In this document: piece after piece, positions 60,405-64,000 of the stretch
Position numbering within the stretch: the first letter of the stretch is position 1
How the letters are laid out: each line of letters opens with the position of its first letter
Assembly (NCBI GenBank): GCA_016169945.1
Contig: JADLSH010000064.1
Coordinates: forward strand, 110,001-174,000
Direction: 5' to 3'
Origin: Trachythela sp. YZ-2020
Taxonomy: Eukaryota; Cnidaria; Anthozoa; Malacalcyonacea; Clavulariidae
DNA: 64,000 nt
Notes under the pieces: generated by a model
What the model was told of the DNA's origin: nothing
The model's database searches: none
The model's input: only the letters and a program-made list of their open reading frames with translations
Made by a program: the position numbers and the translations under genes

Positions 60405-60695
60405 ATGACTTCATCGCGACAGTTACGTGGTCATGGTGCGAGTTGGCCTATTAACCGAGTTGGCATGTTAACCGAGTTGGCTAGGTTAAGTGAACGTTCT
60501 TTTCAGTTGTTATTACAGTACATGGAACGGGTTGGCCTGGTTAGCTTACCGAGCCCGAGGTCACTTTATTGTAATTTTCACCCATTGAATGATCTTTGTC
60601 AGGTATTAGATCAATATATGGCCGCATGTATGAGACAACTCAGCAAAATGCATACAGTTGTAGAAGAACTGGCCCAACCTCGTACCCAGGGCTAG
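60405..60695 (+). other. Candidate small coding region, unrecognised
   Basis: ATG at 60405 opens 96 codons: MTSSRQLRGHGASWPINRVG, then SFQLLLQYMERVGLVSLPSP and VLDQYMAACMRQLSKMHTVV, ending PRTQG. Composition is balanced and helical in the second half, with higher GC than the surroundings. There is no homology I recognise and no splice evidence. It may be an exon or chance. Confidence 0.3.
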
Positions 60696-61315
60696 CCTGC
60701 TGGGGCATAGCCCTGGTAAAGGCTGACCACGTGACATCAGGAACGTGGCTTATTTCTCCACGCGGGATTTTTTGGACGGGGGGAGAAAATATATAATGTT
60801 TTGTACGTGTGATGACAAATTGACAATTAAGAGGAGTGAAGGCAAAACGCAATGTAATCTTCAGTGTTTTGAGTTATTTCATCGAAGCACAATGGATTGA
60901 AGTCGTGTTAGTAGATCTATAAAATTGGATATATATGTTTATCGATAATACTATGGTCAACTATTACTCGAGAACTTGCTTTAAAGTGAAGGCAGTGGCA
61001 CGAAATGTTGTAACAGATGCTGGTATACAAAATTTATACGGATTTAATATATAAAACGTGTCAATGGTAAATGGTTCAACAGTTTATCGTTGATCTGTGC
61101 TATATGAACTCAGTAGCGCCACAAAGACTTCAAAGGTATCGAGTATACTTCCAATTCTAACTCTTTCAGTTCAATGCAGACTGAACTCAACAGTAAAATT
61201 GTGACAAAAGTTGTGAATTAAAGTTTTATGTTGTATGGAAACATTGTACAAAATATCTAAATATACACATATTATAACATGATTTCATTATGAGCTTCAA
61301 AGATATATTTTACAT

Positions 61316-61600
61316 ATATACAGCTAAATGAATTAAGGCAATATTTCTATTAACTATGATGAAGGTTGTCCGTGACAAAGCTATTAAAAGGGCGAAGGCT
61401 GAAAGACAACTGCTAAAAGTACAATTTTGTTCAAACTTTTGTCTCTTGGCTGATTGTTTTCCATATATTTCAATTTAACAGATAATGTTGGCACAACTGC
61501 ATCAAAAGTCATCTTCCCTACGATACTTTTTGCACTTAGTTTTGGCCTTTTATCTTTGTCGAGGACAACCTTCATTTATTTAGCTGTATACAGTATATAT
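61316..61600. mobile_element. Old MITE with diverged arms (~285 bp)
   Basis: TACAGCTAAATGAATTAA...ATGAAGGTTGTCCGTGACAA at the left corresponds to TTGTCGAGGACAACCTTCAT, then TTATTTAGCTGTATA, at the right. Inner AGTACAATTTTG/AAAAGT segments also pair loosely. Confidence 0.6.
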
Positions 61601-61604
61601 AGTT

Positions 61605-62370
61605 AATTAACATAATATCATTAATATGTGCTCTCCATAATTATTTAATTGAGGAAATTGTTAATCAATGAAAATCGTTATCAATAAATATCAACTGATA
61701 ACAAGTAATCGATTGATATTGGAAATCAGTGACTGGTGGTGCCACCTTTCATTGATTATTGATTGATTATGGAATATCATTGATGCAAAAAAAACAATCT
61801 AAAGAATAGCCAAATTCATGTCTTCGTATAACATTAACTGTCTTGTTTTTCTTTACTTTGGGTGTGCTGATACAGTAAGTGCTCAGTTAAAACACAAATA
61901 CACAGTGGCTAATTTGCATATAAATCAACAAAATGCATGCATATGGTAATTGAAGAAAAATCCATAACTGGCCATATATTTTGTGACTGCTGATTCGTTA
62001 TTGCTTAGTATCAAGTAACTAATTAATGTAGATTGGACTTCTTATGATTCGTTTTTGTTGATTAAGTATGCCGGAATAGGCCTATATACAGGTTGAAAAC
62101 ATGAAAAGTTGATTATAAATATCTAAATTTGCCGATGTACAAGAGACATATTGTTCTACCAAAGTACTACACTGCGGACAATCCAATCAAAGCATAACAC
62201 TGCAAGGGCCTCCCCTTGTCAAGTAAATTGTCTTGCTTTAGTGGGGAGAGTAAATAAAATAAAATAGGAGAAACAAAGCATGTAAGTTAATTGTAATAGA
62301 GTATTATTAATTATGTCTGATGGCATCAATTACAGTAAATACTTTGTCAATGTTTTATATATATACCCTT
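61605..62370. other. Gene-free AT-rich stretch
   Basis: Multiple ATTGATTATTGATTGAT-type short repeats at 61680-61790. No gene. Confidence 0.45.
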
Positions 62371-62375
62371 ACGAA

Positions 62376-62650
62376 AAAATCCTATAGGAATTCCTATTAG
62401 ATTTTGGTCCAATTTCCTATAGGAATTCCTATAGAATCCAATAGGAATTCCTATAGGATTTCCTACAGGAATTCCTATAGGATTTCCTATAGGAATTCCT
62501 ATTAGATTTGGCCCAATTTCCTATAGGAATTCCTATTAGATTTTGGCCCAATTTCCTATAGGAATTCCTATAGGAAATTGGGCCAAAATATAATAGGAAT
62601 GCTATTAGGTTTCCTATAGGAATTCCTATAGGATCCTATAGAAATTCCTG
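62376..62650. repeat. Palindromic CCTATAGGAATT array
   Basis: About 275 bp built from the self-complementary units TTCCTATAGGAA and CCTATAGGAATTCCTATAGG, punctuated by TTAGATTTTGGCCCAATT in both orientations. Almost every segment can pair with its neighbours, so extensive cruciform or snap-back structure is expected. Confidence 0.9.
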
Positions 62651-62659
62651 TATAATCGT

Positions 62660-63328
62660 TTTAATCAAGGTGAAGGAAAATGGGAAAACAAATGGAGAAC
62701 AATTTTTATTGCAGATAAAAATGTGGCAAATATAACAATTTTTTACAACTATTAAAATATACTATTAATCCTGATTTCAAAACTAAGTTTGTCTAATGTG
62801 AAAGGACTGGTCAAATTTGGTAGAGAAACATATTTTACAAATTTTAATAGCTTTTTTTATTAAAATTGGAGATATTTCAATGTGTTCAATATACAAATTA
62901 TGAGATCAGAATTTAAGTTAAATCTCCATGTTTGTTCCCCAAAATCACTTGAAATTGTGTTCATAATATTAACTGTTCAATTCACGAAATCAGCACAACA
63001 TAACTGATATTTTTTATGTCTAAAAATCTATTACACAGCTTGCGACATTGAACACATGTATTGAAATAGCTCAAATTGAAACTAAGCACATTGAAATATG
63101 TCCTTTGTAGTATATACCCTTTAACCTGCAAAAATACTGTGGTTTGTTCTTACCATAATATATTATTATCAGTTACATGTGAAGGGACCAATATTAATAT
63201 ATAAATTATAGTTTTTGTCTTTATCACAACTATTTTACATTAACTTGTAAACATTACAATACCACAGGTTGAAGTCTGATGTGTTGTATCACTAATGTTC
63301 TCCTGGAACTGTCTTCTATAACATTAAT
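62660..63328. other. Gene-free AT-rich stretch
   Basis: Nothing recognised. Confidence 0.4.
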
Positions 63329-63412
63329 GGCCTGCACTACCCTTGAGAAGACAATAGTCTGGCACTAGACAGGGAAATTGTTGACCAAAGGCACATTGCA
63401 GCATAATGGTTT
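63329..63412 (+). repeat. ~105-bp MITE family, diverged copy
   Basis: TAATGGCCTGCACTACCCTT, then AATAGTCTGGCACTAGACAG, then GGCACATTGCAGCATAATGG: the family core and both halves, heavily diverged. Confidence 0.5.
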
Positions 63413-63964
63413 CAAATACATTTAAACAAAAGAAAAGAAAACATACCATCTGTTCACCTCAGTCCTGAGTCAATTTGCTTCTCCGTTTACTTTTAACTTC
63501 CATCCCCAACACAACAAATGCTGCAAGAAATCAATATACTCAATGAATGATCTAATGGAATCTGTAGAATAATAAGTACAGTATAATATATAATATTTCA
63601 ACAACTATTCAGTCAAGTACAGGACAGCAGTTGATTTAAAATGGGTTAGCAAGACGTTGGAAGGTTGCCTGGTTAAAGGTTCACATGCAACAATCTCCAC
63701 TTGACAATTAAATTAAACTGTCTAGCAACTAGCGTTAGAATGACTGGAATAGTGTAGTATGATGCAAAGATGTGCATTGCACCTTAATTGGGTTAACCGA
63801 AAGATGGTAAATATTCTAAATTTTGCAAATTTGGGTATCTAAGCTACACAGTACAGTTGCCAAAAGATAACCACAAGTACACGTTGGCATCAATGACACA
63901 CATTGGCAACAATAACACACACTAGCATTATTCTGGTAAATACACATGAATTTGTGGTTAGTCC

Positions 63965-64000
63965 TTGGCAACTGGAATAGACAGCATTGCACCGGAATTG
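63965..64000 (+). repeat. Possible start of a third SINE-like copy at the window edge
   Basis: CTTGGCAACTGGAATAGACA, then GCATTGCACCGGAATTG resembles GCAACTGGACTCT and GTTGCACCGGAATCG at 39335-39380, but the D-arm is missing. Cut by the window end. Confidence 0.25.

Noticed and set aside
1..64000. CRISPR arrays, bacterial operons, rRNA genes
   Set aside because: No regularly spaced direct repeats, no bacterial-type gene packing and no rRNA-like segments; the window is clearly eukaryotic.

Overview
This window looks like a repeat-dense, AT-rich chromosomal segment from an early-branching animal, most likely a cnidarian. Genes carry GT-AG introns. The protein families seen (RecQ-like helicases on repeats, ankyrin/unknown-domain proteins, SAP-SWIM proteins, an XPG-like nuclease family, an SRCR exon) are ones I associate with coral, anemone and hydroid genomes. 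A sponge or other invertebrate cannot be excluded. No complete, unambiguous single-copy host gene was found; most coding sequence belongs to mobile elements.

Region 1 (1-13.0 kb). A long TTG microsatellite is followed by an inverted-repeat-bounded fragment (255-1043) holding a broken RecQ piece. Then comes Element A (1226-11851, 10.6 kb): about 230-bp terminal inverted repeats, an exact 9-bp flanking duplication (CAAAAACAC) and three protein genes. These are a RecQ-type helicase (+), a multi-exon unknown coiled-coil/acidic-tail protein (-), and an ankyrin-repeat protein fused to a conserved unknown domain (-). Just beyond it are a short first-exon candidate (+) and a third RecQ-like first exon (-).

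Region 2 (13-25.2 kb). A long stretch without recognisable genes leads into a decayed Ty3/Gypsy remnant (about 15.99-17.11 kb). Then comes Element B (17885-25126): nearly 1-kb inverted repeats flanked by TTAA, with one three-exon minus-strand gene encoding a large zinc-finger protein with DDE-like acidic motifs. The gene is broken by a 22-bp insertion just before the third acidic motif.

Region 3 (25-39.5 kb). Penelope-like remnants, several MITE families, a 179-bp tandem duplication, an SRCR-domain exon, a possible signal-peptide exon and a pair of tRNA-derived SINE copies.

Region 4 (39.6-44.7 kb). A multi-exon pseudogene (Element C) of an XPG/FEN-like family common in cnidarian repeats, with three in-frame stops, a frameshift and a MITE in its first intron.

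Region 5 (44.7-64 kb). Mostly a MITE landscape. One abundant ~105-bp family has many copies, two of them split by other MITEs, giving relative ages. A fold-back duplication of a SAP-SWIM pseudogene lies at 55.6-57.3 kb and a palindromic CCTATAGGAATT array at 62.4-62.65 kb.

The strongest candidates for new biology are Elements A and B: large, long-TIR DNA transposons with clear target-site duplications whose spliced genes look like host genes.
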